DNA from: CAVVFX01 sp963747535
GTDB lineage: Bacteria; Acidobacteriota; Terriglobia; Bryobacterales; Bryobacteraceae
Direction of reading: 5' to 3'
DNA length: 64,000 nucleotides
Assembly: GCA_963747535.1 (NCBI GenBank)
Contig: CAVVFX010000009.1
Coordinates: 1 to 64,000, forward strand
Below are positions 53,143-61,230 of the stretch, one piece after another. The position numbers and the translations under genes were made by a program. Under the pieces are notes generated by a model. The model worked only from the letters and a program-made list of their open reading frames with translations, was not told the DNA's origin and did no database searches. Every line of letters begins with the position of its first letter. The first letter of the stretch is position 1.

Positions 53143-53703
53143 ATGGCTTCGTATTCTACCGACCGTCGTGGCGCGTTGAAGATCATCAGCGCTATCGGCG
53201 CCACGTGCGGTTATCCTTATGCGAGTGACGAGTTGTATGGCCAGACGGCCGAGCATCATCACGAATCGGCTCCCCCTGCGCCGTCGCCCGCTAAACCTTC
53301 GTTCTTCAGTCCAGCCCAATTCCGCGTAATCTCTCGCATTGCCGACTTGATCATCCCGGCCACCGATACACCGGGCGCCGTGGGAGCGGGAGTTCCGATC
53401 TACATCGACACGGTCGTCGCCAAGAACCAGGCTCAGCAGAAACTTGTCACCGAGGGACTGGCGTGGCTGGCGCAAAAGAACTTCGTCGACCTGTCGGAAG
53501 AAGGGCAACTCGCCATCCTGCGTCCTCTTTGCGATGCATCCGACGCTGGAGACTTGAAGGAGCGCCCGGTGCAATTCTTCAACCTCCTGAAAAATCTGAC
53601 GGCGGATGGATACTACACGTCGCAGATCGGGCTGATGAAAGAGTTGGGCTACTCGGGAAACACCGCGATGGCTGAGTTCCCGACCTGCCTGCACGAACAC
53701 TGA
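53143..53703 (+). CDS. Gluconate 2-dehydrogenase subunit 3 family protein
   Basis: Protein of 186 residues with a Tat-like signal (RRGALKIISAIGATCG). The body FSPAQFRVISRIADLIIPATDTPGAVGAGVP-type segment, split in the sequence, is the family mark. It is the small partner of the preceding GMC dehydrogenase and probably carries it through the Tat pathway. Starts directly after the dehydrogenase stop. Confidence 0.88.
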   Translation: MASYSTDRRGALKIISAIGATCGYPYASDELYGQTAEHHHESAPPAPSPAKPSFFSPAQFRVISRIADLIIPATDTPGAVGAGVPIYIDTVVAKNQAQQKLVTEGLAWLAQKNFVDLSEEGQLAILRPLCDASDAGDLKERPVQFFNLLKNLTADGYYTSQIGLMKELGYSGNTAMAEFPTCLHEH

Positions 53704-53742
53704 CTGCTGCGCATCAGGCTCTCCAGTTTGGCCATTTCCGCC

Positions 53743-53785
53743 GTGGGGCAGACCATCGTTTTTTGTGGTCTGCCTCTGCTGCGCT
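53743..53785 (+). repeat. Two-hairpin REP-like repeat, second hairpin decayed
   Basis: Header and first hairpin (GGCAGACCA, TGGTCTGCC) intact; the second reads CTCTGCTGCGCT and no longer folds well. Confidence 0.75.
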
Positions 53786-53830
53786 AATCCAGCCCTAAGT
53801 CCAGAAGCACATTACAGGTCAGAGGGCGCT

Positions 53831-55375
53831 TCATTCCAGTCCAAAAGCGTAGATCACACCGTCGTAGGTCGTACAGAAGAGTCGTCCGTCGGCGATGGCC
53901 AGGCCATTGAAGTGAGTAAACTGCTTCATGACATCGCCGCTGCTATAAAGTTCCTTACCGGTCTCTGCGTCAAAGGCATAGAGGACCGCGTTTCCAGTCT
54001 TCAGCCTGACGCGATCCGCCACTGTATAAAGCTTGCCGTTTTCATCGGCCTGCTCTACCTGGTCGCCGGTCGATACCGCGAACACGATGCCATTAGCGAT
54101 AATCGGCGGGTCGGGGTAGGATAGATCGCGCGACCGCCAGCCAGGCACCAGCACGGGACTCCCGTCTTTCATCTCCACCTTGAACGCCATGATGCTGCCG
54201 TGCGGCGTCTCATCGTTGGTAACCGGGAACTTGGGGCTGTCTTTGCCCTGCGGTCCCCAGGCGGGCGCGAGTAGCCAGCGCACATCGTGGCTGTCCTGCC
54301 AGGTGGCGAACGAGCCCCAGAATCCAGCTCCCGCGAACTTCACCGTGTCGTTGGCGTACAGCGGGCTGCGAAATGCCGGTGTGCGATGATCAGCTCCACC
54401 GAGGCTCTTCGCGTCAAGGAGATAGATCACGCCCTCTTTGCCGGCTCCGGCGATCAACTGTTTGTCCTGGAAGGGAAAGATGGCGGGCGTCATGTTCCCC
54501 ATGTCGAGGTCCTTGCGCGTCAGGTACGCCCGGTTGGCGGGGGTATAGTAATCGGCCAGCGTCAGGGTCTTGGGAGTCAGCTTGAGAATGGAGTCGGCGT
54601 ATTTCCCGGTTTCCGGGTCCCAGACTCCGTCGCCGGTTTCGGCGTAAATGAATCCGTCCGGTCCGATGGACACGCCTGCCCGGCCCCAGATGCCGGCGCC
54701 TGCGACCGGCCCGGAGAGAAAGCTGGTGACCGGATGTTTGGCATCCTGCAGGTCGACCGCCCAGACTCCCGATTTCACCTTGCCGCAGCCTTGCGAAGTG
54801 GGTACGTAGAGTACGCCTTGCGAGATGTTCAGGCTCCAGGATTTGGCATATGGGGGCATCACCTGCACCGGAGGCTCCTTGTCCTCGCCGTTGGCCCAGT
54901 TGATGAAGTAAAGCCGTCCGTCGCTGGCGACCGCATAGAGTGCCTTGGTCGGCCGGTCGACGATGGGGGTTGCGTTCTGGGAAGAGGGACAGAGCCACTC
55001 GCTACCCACCTTGGGCTTGGGCTCCGCAGGCCGCGGGAGCTGACGCTGCCAGAAAAGCTTCCCGCTGTCGATATCAATGGCGAAGAGCTTGTCGCTGGTG
55101 CCGCCGACAATGGCCAGATCCATGAAGTTGGAGTTGTGGATGACCTTTGAAACCGTGATAGGAGCGGTCAGGGAACCGAGTCCCGAGGGCTCGTTATCGA
55201 GCTTTACCTGCCAGAGCAATTTGAGCTTCTTGACATTGTCCCTGGTGATTTCGGTTTCGTCTTTGGCCCAGCCGGTGCGTTGCGGGTCGCCATCGAACAT
55301 CGTCCAGTCGCTCGCCAGAGCGAGGAAAGGGACAGCCAGAAGGGCTGCGGCGTATCGTTTTTGTAGCTTGAACAT
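53831..55375 (-). CDS. Secreted PQQ-like beta-propeller protein
   Basis: Protein of 514 residues from MFKLQKRYAA (ATG 55375). Signal peptide at 8-22. Repeated blades with PQQ-type phrases: WTMFDGDPQRTGW, DLAIVGGTSDKLFAIDIDSGKLFWQ, AVASDGRLYFINWANG and NAVLYAFDAETGKELYSSG. It lacks a clear quinoprotein dehydrogenase active site, so it may be an electron-transfer or binding partner for the neighbouring dehydrogenase, or an assembly factor. Convergent with that operon. Confidence 0.8.
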   Translation of the reverse strand: MFKLQKRYAAALLAVPFLALASDWTMFDGDPQRTGWAKDETEITRDNVKKLKLLWQVKLDNEPSGLGSLTAPITVSKVIHNSNFMDLAIVGGTSDKLFAIDIDSGKLFWQRQLPRPAEPKPKVGSEWLCPSSQNATPIVDRPTKALYAVASDGRLYFINWANGEDKEPPVQVMPPYAKSWSLNISQGVLYVPTSQGCGKVKSGVWAVDLQDAKHPVTSFLSGPVAGAGIWGRAGVSIGPDGFIYAETGDGVWDPETGKYADSILKLTPKTLTLADYYTPANRAYLTRKDLDMGNMTPAIFPFQDKQLIAGAGKEGVIYLLDAKSLGGADHRTPAFRSPLYANDTVKFAGAGFWGSFATWQDSHDVRWLLAPAWGPQGKDSPKFPVTNDETPHGSIMAFKVEMKDGSPVLVPGWRSRDLSYPDPPIIANGIVFAVSTGDQVEQADENGKLYTVADRVRLKTGNAVLYAFDAETGKELYSSGDVMKQFTHFNGLAIADGRLFCTTYDGVIYAFGLE

Positions 55376-55398
55376 AGGGCCTTGGGGCATATCTTATC

Positions 55399-56112
55399 TC
55401 ATCTAACCGACCCGAGTTCCGCGCTGCGCGAGGAGTAGCAAGGAGATGTGATTGTGCGTCGTCCTCGATAGCGACGCAGAACTATGGAAGTAAACAGCAA
55501 GGCGCTGCTGCAGAGAAGGAAGGAAGCCGGTTCCGGCGCTGTACCCGTTGGCTGAGGAACCGGTGTGGCTACCGCAAAGGGGGCCAGCGTGACCGACGGC
55601 AGGGCCGTGGTGTAGGCGTTCAGGGTGTCATTGATCGAAGAAATAAAGAGCCCCTCTATGGGGGGCGCCGGAATTCCGCTCCTGGAAACCGGTCTGGGTG
55701 CGACGCCCCCGCAGACCCCCTCGGCCACGGTGTTCCCCAGGCAGATCAAGGCTCCGGGACTGCCTGTCGCCGCCAGGGTCAGGCTGCCCGACGAGGCGGT
55801 AAACAGAAAATCTGTGAGACCAGGCGTTCCGGACAGGCCACCGAAGGCGGCAATCGTTTTCGTGTCGTTGACCGAATTCGTCTCTGTGAGTGTAGCGGTA
55901 AAGTCCGTAAGCGTGGTGAGATCCAAATTTCCGTTCGCGTCAGGAGTTCCGATGAAGGAACCAAAAAAGTTCTCGGTTGTGCCGGCCGTGTTTACCCAGC
56001 CGGTTTCATCAAAATTATAGGTGACGGTTGTCGCTGCAGCCTGGCTGCAGCAGAGAACGGCGGCTGTGAACAGGACCGTCATGGAAATGAGCCTTTTTCT
56101 TGAAGTATTCAT
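55399..56112 (-). CDS. PEP-CTERM sorting-domain protein
   Basis: Protein of 237 residues from ATG 56112 (GGAGCGAC upstream); an upstream frame to 56238 lacks a signal peptide. Signal at 8-26 (LISMTVLFTAAVLCCSQAAA). C-terminal sorting signal: PEPASFLLCSSALLFTSIVLRRYRGRR, i.e. PEP motif, hydrophobic segment and basic cluster, with about 16 further residues. Handled by an exosortase, none of which is in the window. The mature part is beta-rich. Confidence 0.82.
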   Translation of the reverse strand: MNTSRKRLISMTVLFTAAVLCCSQAAATTVTYNFDETGWVNTAGTTENFFGSFIGTPDANGNLDLTTLTDFTATLTETNSVNDTKTIAAFGGLSGTPGLTDFLFTASSGSLTLAATGSPGALICLGNTVAEGVCGGVAPRPVSRSGIPAPPIEGLFISSINDTLNAYTTALPSVTLAPFAVATPVPQPTGTAPEPASFLLCSSALLFTSIVLRRYRGRRTITSPCYSSRSAELGSVR

Positions 56113-56354
56113 ATGCTGGTGTCGCTCCAACCTCATAAGCGACATTGCCCAGCCGATTCCCTCACGGGGAACTGGGCCTTCATGGGGTGGGTCATGCGCG
56201 AGCGGCCACCAAATCTGACGAAGCCGAGCCCGGGCCACGCGAAGGGCTGCGTTTCCGCATCATCACGGAGAGGCGAGACCGGTGGCCGGTTAAGCGACCG
56301 CTATAATAAGGATTCTGAAATGAACGATTTCAACTGCTATAGGATCCGCAGCGT

Positions 56355-56921
56355 ATGAGCGCGCCTGCCAAAACATTTGGTTCCGCTTCCCTCAAGCTGA
56401 AGTTGCCCGAATGCACTCTGGGGATTGGCGATTTAATCACGTCGCCGCAATCGCCCAAACTCATTCACGGGGTGAAGGCCGCGCCCGTGCCGCTTTGGCC
56501 GGATGACCGCGGCTACTTCATGGAAGTGCTCAGAGTCGGCCACGGACTGGCAGCGGGTTTCGATCCGTCGACTACACAGGTCTCTTCAGCACTCAGTTAT
56601 TCCGGAACCATCAAGGCGTTTCACTTTCATCTTCACCAAACCGACTGTTGGCAGCCGGTGATGGGCATGTTTCAAGTAGCTTTAGTCGACCTGCGCGTCG
56701 ATTCGCCCACCTATGGCGCGCGCAACACGCTGTACCTCGGGTCATTGCGGCCCTGGCAACTGATCATTCCGCCGGGAGTCGGTCATGGATATAAGATCAT
56801 CGGCGTCGATCCTGCCATGCTGGTCTACGTTACCGATAAGTTCTACAATCCGGATGACGAGGGACGTATCGCATACAACGACCCAGGGATTAACTACGAT
56901 TGGGAGACTCAACATAAGTGA
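56355..56921 (+). CDS. rfbC: dTDP-4-dehydrorhamnose 3,5-epimerase-like protein
   Basis: Cupin-fold protein of 188 residues. The family segments are WPDDRGYFMEVLRVGHG, VSSALSYSGTIKAFHFHLHQTD with the catalytic histidine region, and IIPPGVGHGYKIIG. Divergent from classical RmlC, so the exact sugar may differ. Overlaps the dehydratase gene (GTGA) and belongs to the same pathway. Confidence 0.78.
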   Translation: MSAPAKTFGSASLKLKLPECTLGIGDLITSPQSPKLIHGVKAAPVPLWPDDRGYFMEVLRVGHGLAAGFDPSTTQVSSALSYSGTIKAFHFHLHQTDCWQPVMGMFQVALVDLRVDSPTYGARNTLYLGSLRPWQLIIPPGVGHGYKIIGVDPAMLVYVTDKFYNPDDEGRIAYNDPGINYDWETQHK

Positions 56922-57931
56922 AGCTACTTGTCACCGGTGGAGCGGGGTTCATCGGCTCCGCGTTTGTACGCTATTGTTTGTCGCGGCCAGACGCCCCTTA
57001 CCAAATTGTCAATCTTGACAAACTAACTTACGCCGGCAATCTCGATAACCTCACGGAAGTTGAAGGCAAGGCCGGCTACACGTTCGTGCAGGGTGATATC
57101 TGCGACGCGGCGCTCGTGGGCAGCCTGCTGGCGGAACACAAGCCCGACGCCTTGGTCCACTTCGCCGCGGAAAGCCACGTGGACCGCAGTATCCTGTCTG
57201 CCGAGGCATTCTTCCAGACCAACCTGCGCGGCACTTTCACCCTACTGGAGGCGGCCCGTATCGCACAGCTTCCTCGGTTCGTGCATGTGTCAACGGATGA
57301 AGTTTACGGCAGCATCCCAGAGCCGGACGACGCAACCGAGGAGTATCCGCTCAGGACCAGCAGTCCTTATTCAGCATCCAAGGCCGGATCGGATTTACTG
57401 GCGCTGTCTTACTGCACGACTTACAAGCTCCCGGTCTCGGTCACCCGGGCGTCGAATAACTATGGCCCGTATCAGTTTCCCGAGAAACTGATACCGCTGA
57501 TGATCTCGAACGCTCTGGATAACAAGGCCCTGCCGATTTACGGCGATGGCATGCAGGTCCGTGACTGGCTGTATGTAGAGGATCATTGCCGGGCGATTCT
57601 CGCGGTACTGGAGAAGGGCCGGGCCGGCGAGATCTATAACATCGGGGGAAGCCGTAGCCTTCCCAATCGCAAGGTAGTAGAGGAGATTCTCGCGATCACC
57701 GGCCGGCCGGAGTCGCTGATGACCAGGGTAACGGATCGTCCGGGTCATGACCGCCGTTATGCGCTGTCGAGCGAGAAGATCATGCGCGAAACCGGCTGGG
57801 CTACACAAATAAGCTTTGAGCAAGGCCTCGCCTACACCGTCGAATGGTACAAAACGAATCCGGAATGGATCCGGCGCGTAAAGAGCGGCGAGTATCAAAG
57901 TTATTACGCGGCGAATTACGCCAGCCGATAA
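56918..57931 (+). CDS. rfbB: dTDP-glucose 4,6-dehydratase
   Basis: SDR enzyme of 337 residues from GTG 56918. NAD-binding TGGAGFIGS at 6-14; substrate-site HVSTDEVYG; catalytic YSASKAGSD. Later RASNNYGPYQFPEKLIPLM is typical of RmlB. Makes dTDP-4-keto-6-deoxyglucose for rhamnose or related sugars used by the glycosyltransferases upstream. folP starts eight bases after its stop. Confidence 0.95.
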   Translation: MKLLVTGGAGFIGSAFVRYCLSRPDAPYQIVNLDKLTYAGNLDNLTEVEGKAGYTFVQGDICDAALVGSLLAEHKPDALVHFAAESHVDRSILSAEAFFQTNLRGTFTLLEAARIAQLPRFVHVSTDEVYGSIPEPDDATEEYPLRTSSPYSASKAGSDLLALSYCTTYKLPVSVTRASNNYGPYQFPEKLIPLMISNALDNKALPIYGDGMQVRDWLYVEDHCRAILAVLEKGRAGEIYNIGGSRSLPNRKVVEEILAITGRPESLMTRVTDRPGHDRRYALSSEKIMRETGWATQISFEQGLAYTVEWYKTNPEWIRRVKSGEYQSYYAANYASR

Positions 57932-57939
57932 AAGGATAA

Positions 57940-58803
57940 ATGCCGCGCAAGCCGTACTACTGGAAGCTGAACAACCGTGAGCTGGCGCTGGGACAGCGAA
58001 CCGTTATCGCCGGCGTGCTGAATCTGACGCCGGACTCGTTTCACGACGGCGGCCGTTACCAGGATCCCGACCGGGCGTATGCGCGGGCACTCGAACTGGA
58101 AGAACAGGGCGCCGGGATTATCGACATCGGCGCGGAATCGACGCGGCCGGGGTCGTCGCGTATCACGGCGGCGATCGAATTGCAGCGCCTGACGCCGGTG
58201 CTGAAACGGCTGCGGGAGAAACTGCGCGTCCCCATCTCGGTCGACACTTACAAGGCGGAAGTAGCCGAACGCGCCCTGGAGCTTGGCGCCGAGATCATCA
58301 ATGATCCCAGCGGGCTGACGTTCGATCCCGGGCTCGCCAAAGTGGTAGTGCAGTACAATGCCGGGGTCATCCTGAACCACATGCGCGGACGCCCTGAATC
58401 GTGGGGGAAGCTTCCGCCGATTCCGGATGTGATGGGGATGATCGTAAAGGAACTCGAAGCGACCGTCAGCCGCGCTCGCCACGCCGGAGTGGAAAAGAAC
58501 CGAATTGTGATCGATCCGGGGTTGGGATTCGGCAAACGCAAAGAACAGAACAGTGAGATTCTCGCTCGGTTGAGCGAGTTGTCTCAACTGGACTTTCCCA
58601 TCCTGGCTGGACCATCGAACAAGTCCTTTCTGTCCCAGGCCACTCCTACGGGCACGCAATTCGCGACAGCCAGCGCAGTTGCAGCCGCAATTCTGGCGGG
58701 CGCTCACATCCTGCGGGTGCATGATGTCGTGGAGATGCACGCGGTGGCGGCGATTGCCGATGAGATTGCGAAGTCCGCGACGCTGCTGCCCAGTGCCCAG
58801 TAG
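57940..58803 (+). CDS. folP: Dihydropteroate synthase
   Basis: TIM-barrel enzyme of 287 residues joining p-aminobenzoate to the pterin. Motifs: GVLNLTPDSFHDGGRY, IIDIGAESTRPGS, ISVDTYKAEVAERAL, and DPGLGFGKRKEQN. The SFHDGG variant in the first loop is within family variation. Eight bases after rfbB. Confidence 0.95.
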   Translation: MPRKPYYWKLNNRELALGQRTVIAGVLNLTPDSFHDGGRYQDPDRAYARALELEEQGAGIIDIGAESTRPGSSRITAAIELQRLTPVLKRLREKLRVPISVDTYKAEVAERALELGAEIINDPSGLTFDPGLAKVVVQYNAGVILNHMRGRPESWGKLPPIPDVMGMIVKELEATVSRARHAGVEKNRIVIDPGLGFGKRKEQNSEILARLSELSQLDFPILAGPSNKSFLSQATPTGTQFATASAVAAAILAGAHILRVHDVVEMHAVAAIADEIAKSATLLPSAQ

Positions 58804-58834
58804 CACGATGGAGCGCGTGATATAGTCCTTAGGC

Positions 58835-59449
58835 GTGCGAGTGCTGTTTCTGGCGGCGATGGTGTGTCTTGGGGCGGCGGCCCAGAGTAAGACTGGCGAA
58901 TGGCAATCGCTGTTCGACGGAAAGTCGCTGCAGGGCTGGCGGGAAGCGCAGTTCAAGGGACATGGCCCGGTGCGGGTCGAGAATGGGAACCTCATTCTGG
59001 GCGCGGGCGGACCGATGACGGGCGCCACGTGGACTCAAGAGTTTCCGAAGACGAATTATGAAGTCCGGTTCGAAGCTGCGCGATTACAGGGAAATGATTT
59101 TTTCGCGAGCCTGACGTTTCCGGTCAGCGAATCGTTTTGCACCTGGGTCACCGGCGGGTGGGGCGGCGATATCGTCGGCCTGTCCAGCATCGATGGATGG
59201 GACGCCGCGGACAACGAAACGCGTACTTACTTCAACTTTGAGTCAGGGAGATGGTACCCGTTTAGGCTGCGGGTGTCCGGCGACCGGATCATGGCCTGGA
59301 TCGGCGACAAGCAGATAATCGACGTCGATATTGCAGGAAGGCAGATAGGTCTGCGGTTCGAAGCTATGAAGCTTTCTGCGCCATTAGGGTTTGCGTCGTA
59401 TCTGACGTCCGGCGGCGTCCGGAAGATAGAGTACCGGCTGTTGAAGTAG
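58835..59449 (+). CDS. Secreted DUF1080 (3-keto-disaccharide hydrolase-like) protein
   Basis: Protein of 204 residues with a signal peptide (RVLFLAAMVCLGAAAQ). The LamG-like jelly roll of DUF1080 is plain: WQSLFDGKSLQGWREAQFKGHGP, ENGNLILGAG, NYEVRFEAARLQGNDFFASL, WYPFRLRVSGDRIMAWI. Related proteins hydrolyse 3-keto-glycosides. Start is GTG 58835. The TAG stop lies in GAAGTAGGTAATAAGC, resembling the end of the dispersed element at 34291-34364. Confidence 0.82.
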   Translation: MRVLFLAAMVCLGAAAQSKTGEWQSLFDGKSLQGWREAQFKGHGPVRVENGNLILGAGGPMTGATWTQEFPKTNYEVRFEAARLQGNDFFASLTFPVSESFCTWVTGGWGGDIVGLSSIDGWDAADNETRTYFNFESGRWYPFRLRVSGDRIMAWIGDKQIIDVDIAGRQIGLRFEAMKLSAPLGFASYLTSGGVRKIEYRLLK

Positions 59450-59523
59450 GTAATAAGCTACGATTGCTATACGTCACTACCGGCCTTGGACGGCCTCGTC
59501 AGCGAGCGACCGTCTGGTTGGCC

Positions 59524-60813
59524 CTATCGTGGCGTGAACTCTTCCCCTTGGCTGACAAATTCGGGATAGGCGCCGGCGCCCAGTTCGTGCAGGTCGAGCC
59601 CTTGCCACTCGCCTTCCGAATCTGTCCGGAAGGGTGACACACGATTCAGCAGCCAGCTCATCCCGTACGCCAGAGGAAAAACGAAACCGATCAGTGTCGC
59701 GATTCCGACCACCTGCGCGATGAGTTGGCCTTGATCGTGTCCAGGCGTTTCAAAGCGGCCGAACAGGCCCATCGCGAGGACACCCCACATTCCTCCCACT
59801 CCGTGCACAGACACCGCGCCACCGGGATCGTCCACGCCCAGCCGGAGTTCAAATAGCTCGATGGAGTAAATCACCAGGGCGCCGGCCACCAGGCCGACAA
59901 TCACCGCCTCGGCCGGCTTGACGAATAAGCATGAGGCGCTGCTGGCCGCCAGTCCCGCGATGCACCCATTTGCGCTCAGCGACGCGTCTGGCTTGCCGAA
60001 TCGAATCCGGGTGACTCCAGCCGCGGCGAGGAGCGCCGATCCCGCGGCCAGTAATGTGTTCATGGCGATCAACGGAACGGACGCAATCGCGGCCCCGCCA
60101 TAGAGAATCCCTCCGGCCTCATTCAAGCAGACCCAGCCAACGATGGCGAGCATACAGCCAAACAAAACCACCAGCACGTTGTGTCCCGGAATCGCGACGG
60201 GCATACCGTCGGCGCCAAACTTACCTCGCCGGGAGCCAAGCATCCAGGTGACCGCCAGTGCCGTGAATCCTCCCGTACACTGCACCACGCTGCTGCCGCC
60301 GGCGTCCACGAAGCCGTGGCCCAAGCCATAATTCGCGCCGAGTTGCGCCAGCCAGCCGCCGCCCCACACCCAGTGAGCAAATACAGGGTACGTAATCGCG
60401 GAAAAGAGCACCGATGAGACACAGATCGAACTCAGCCTCCAGCGCCCCAATCCGCCTCCGAGAGGAATCAGCGCCGCGAACCCCACGGTCGAGAGCTGCA
60501 GCCAGGCGGCCAGCGGGATCGCAGAACCATCGAACTGCAGGCCACGAAGGAAAAACGGGCCTCTTCCGATCCAACTCCACGGCTTTCCGCCGATCACAGT
60601 GGCAGGTGAAGGCAGACTGGCATAACTCTGTATGCCGAACCCGAGCACAAAAGACGCTATGGCCGCGATGCCGAACACGCAAAGCGCCGCAGTCATGGCT
60701 TGTGCGGCATTCCGGGAGCGGCCCAATCCCGCATTGATCAGCGCCAGCCCGGCGACAGCCAAGGGAACCAACACCACGAACAAGCCGCACACAGCGGCTG
60801 TCATCTCGTTCAA
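59524..60813 (-). CDS. amt: Ammonium transporter with altered twin-His site
   Basis: Protein of 429 residues with eleven membrane segments. Start TTG 60813, with GGAGG eight bases upstream, overlaps the small gene; ATG 60804 is the alternative. Conserved pieces include VHGVGGMWGVLAMG with His337, the second of the twin pore histidines. At the first position (normally VVH) the sequence is SSVVQCTGG, so Gln178 replaces histidine. Most other pore features remain. It probably transports ammonium, but its conduction mechanism may differ. No glnK gene is adjacent. Confidence 0.88.
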   Translation of the reverse strand: MNEMTAAVCGLFVVLVPLAVAGLALINAGLGRSRNAAQAMTAALCVFGIAAIASFVLGFGIQSYASLPSPATVIGGKPWSWIGRGPFFLRGLQFDGSAIPLAAWLQLSTVGFAALIPLGGGLGRWRLSSICVSSVLFSAITYPVFAHWVWGGGWLAQLGANYGLGHGFVDAGGSSVVQCTGGFTALAVTWMLGSRRGKFGADGMPVAIPGHNVLVVLFGCMLAIVGWVCLNEAGGILYGGAAIASVPLIAMNTLLAAGSALLAAAGVTRIRFGKPDASLSANGCIAGLAASSASCLFVKPAEAVIVGLVAGALVIYSIELFELRLGVDDPGGAVSVHGVGGMWGVLAMGLFGRFETPGHDQGQLIAQVVGIATLIGFVFPLAYGMSWLLNRVSPFRTDSEGEWQGLDLHELGAGAYPEFVSQGEEFTPR

Positions 60814-60989
60814 GACCGATCCCTCCGTGGGGGTACATAAGAACGCACTAACAAAACGAGTCCCAGAACCTCAACTCCTAGTCCTGCAAGGACAAACGCA
60901 GCCCGGGACCCGGGAACTGCCAGCAGGATGAGTGCCGCGATTACCAGGGCCCAGCCTGCCGGGAGCAAAAGAAATCCAGCCAGCCGCAT
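60810..60989 (-). CDS. Small two-helix membrane protein upstream of amt
   Basis: Protein of 59 residues (starts MRLAGFLLLPAGWALVIAAL). Two hydrophobic helices are separated by a short PGSR turn, with a basic tail VPPRRDRS. Its stop overlaps the amt start codon (TTGA), so the two are translationally coupled and it may be an accessory of the transporter. No family recognised. Confidence 0.65.
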   Translation of the reverse strand: MRLAGFLLLPAGWALVIAALILLAVPGSRAAFVLAGLGVEVLGLVLLVRSYVPPRRDRS

Positions 60990-61230
60990 GTGTCTATTAG
61001 AACCGCCTGAGGGGTCCCAAGTCTATTGGAAGCCAGGCAAAAACCCCTCCATTCATAATTTCTATCTACTAAATAACATCTTGCAAGGCAAACAATTACT
61101 TATTTCAACCATAGAAAAATTCCGTTGTACTTATGACTTCCTCATGTTGGATCATTGTTTAAACCCGGACCGTGCCCGTTCGGGACCGGCCCGTGTCCTG
61201 GCCTCCAACAAATTAAAAGGAGATTGCTCG
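60990..61230 (+). promoter_or_regulatory. AT-rich divergent promoter region
   Basis: Bases about 61040-61145 are markedly AT-rich against the GC-rich background and lie between divergent transport genes. A promoter for the APC permease is likely; a TTGCAA at 61081 is a weak -35 candidate. The Shine-Dalgarno AAAAGGAG precedes ATG 61231. Confidence 0.4.

Noticed and set aside
57916..59028. Minus-strand frame of 370 codons
   Set aside because: Antisense to folP and the DUF1080 gene; no recognisable features.
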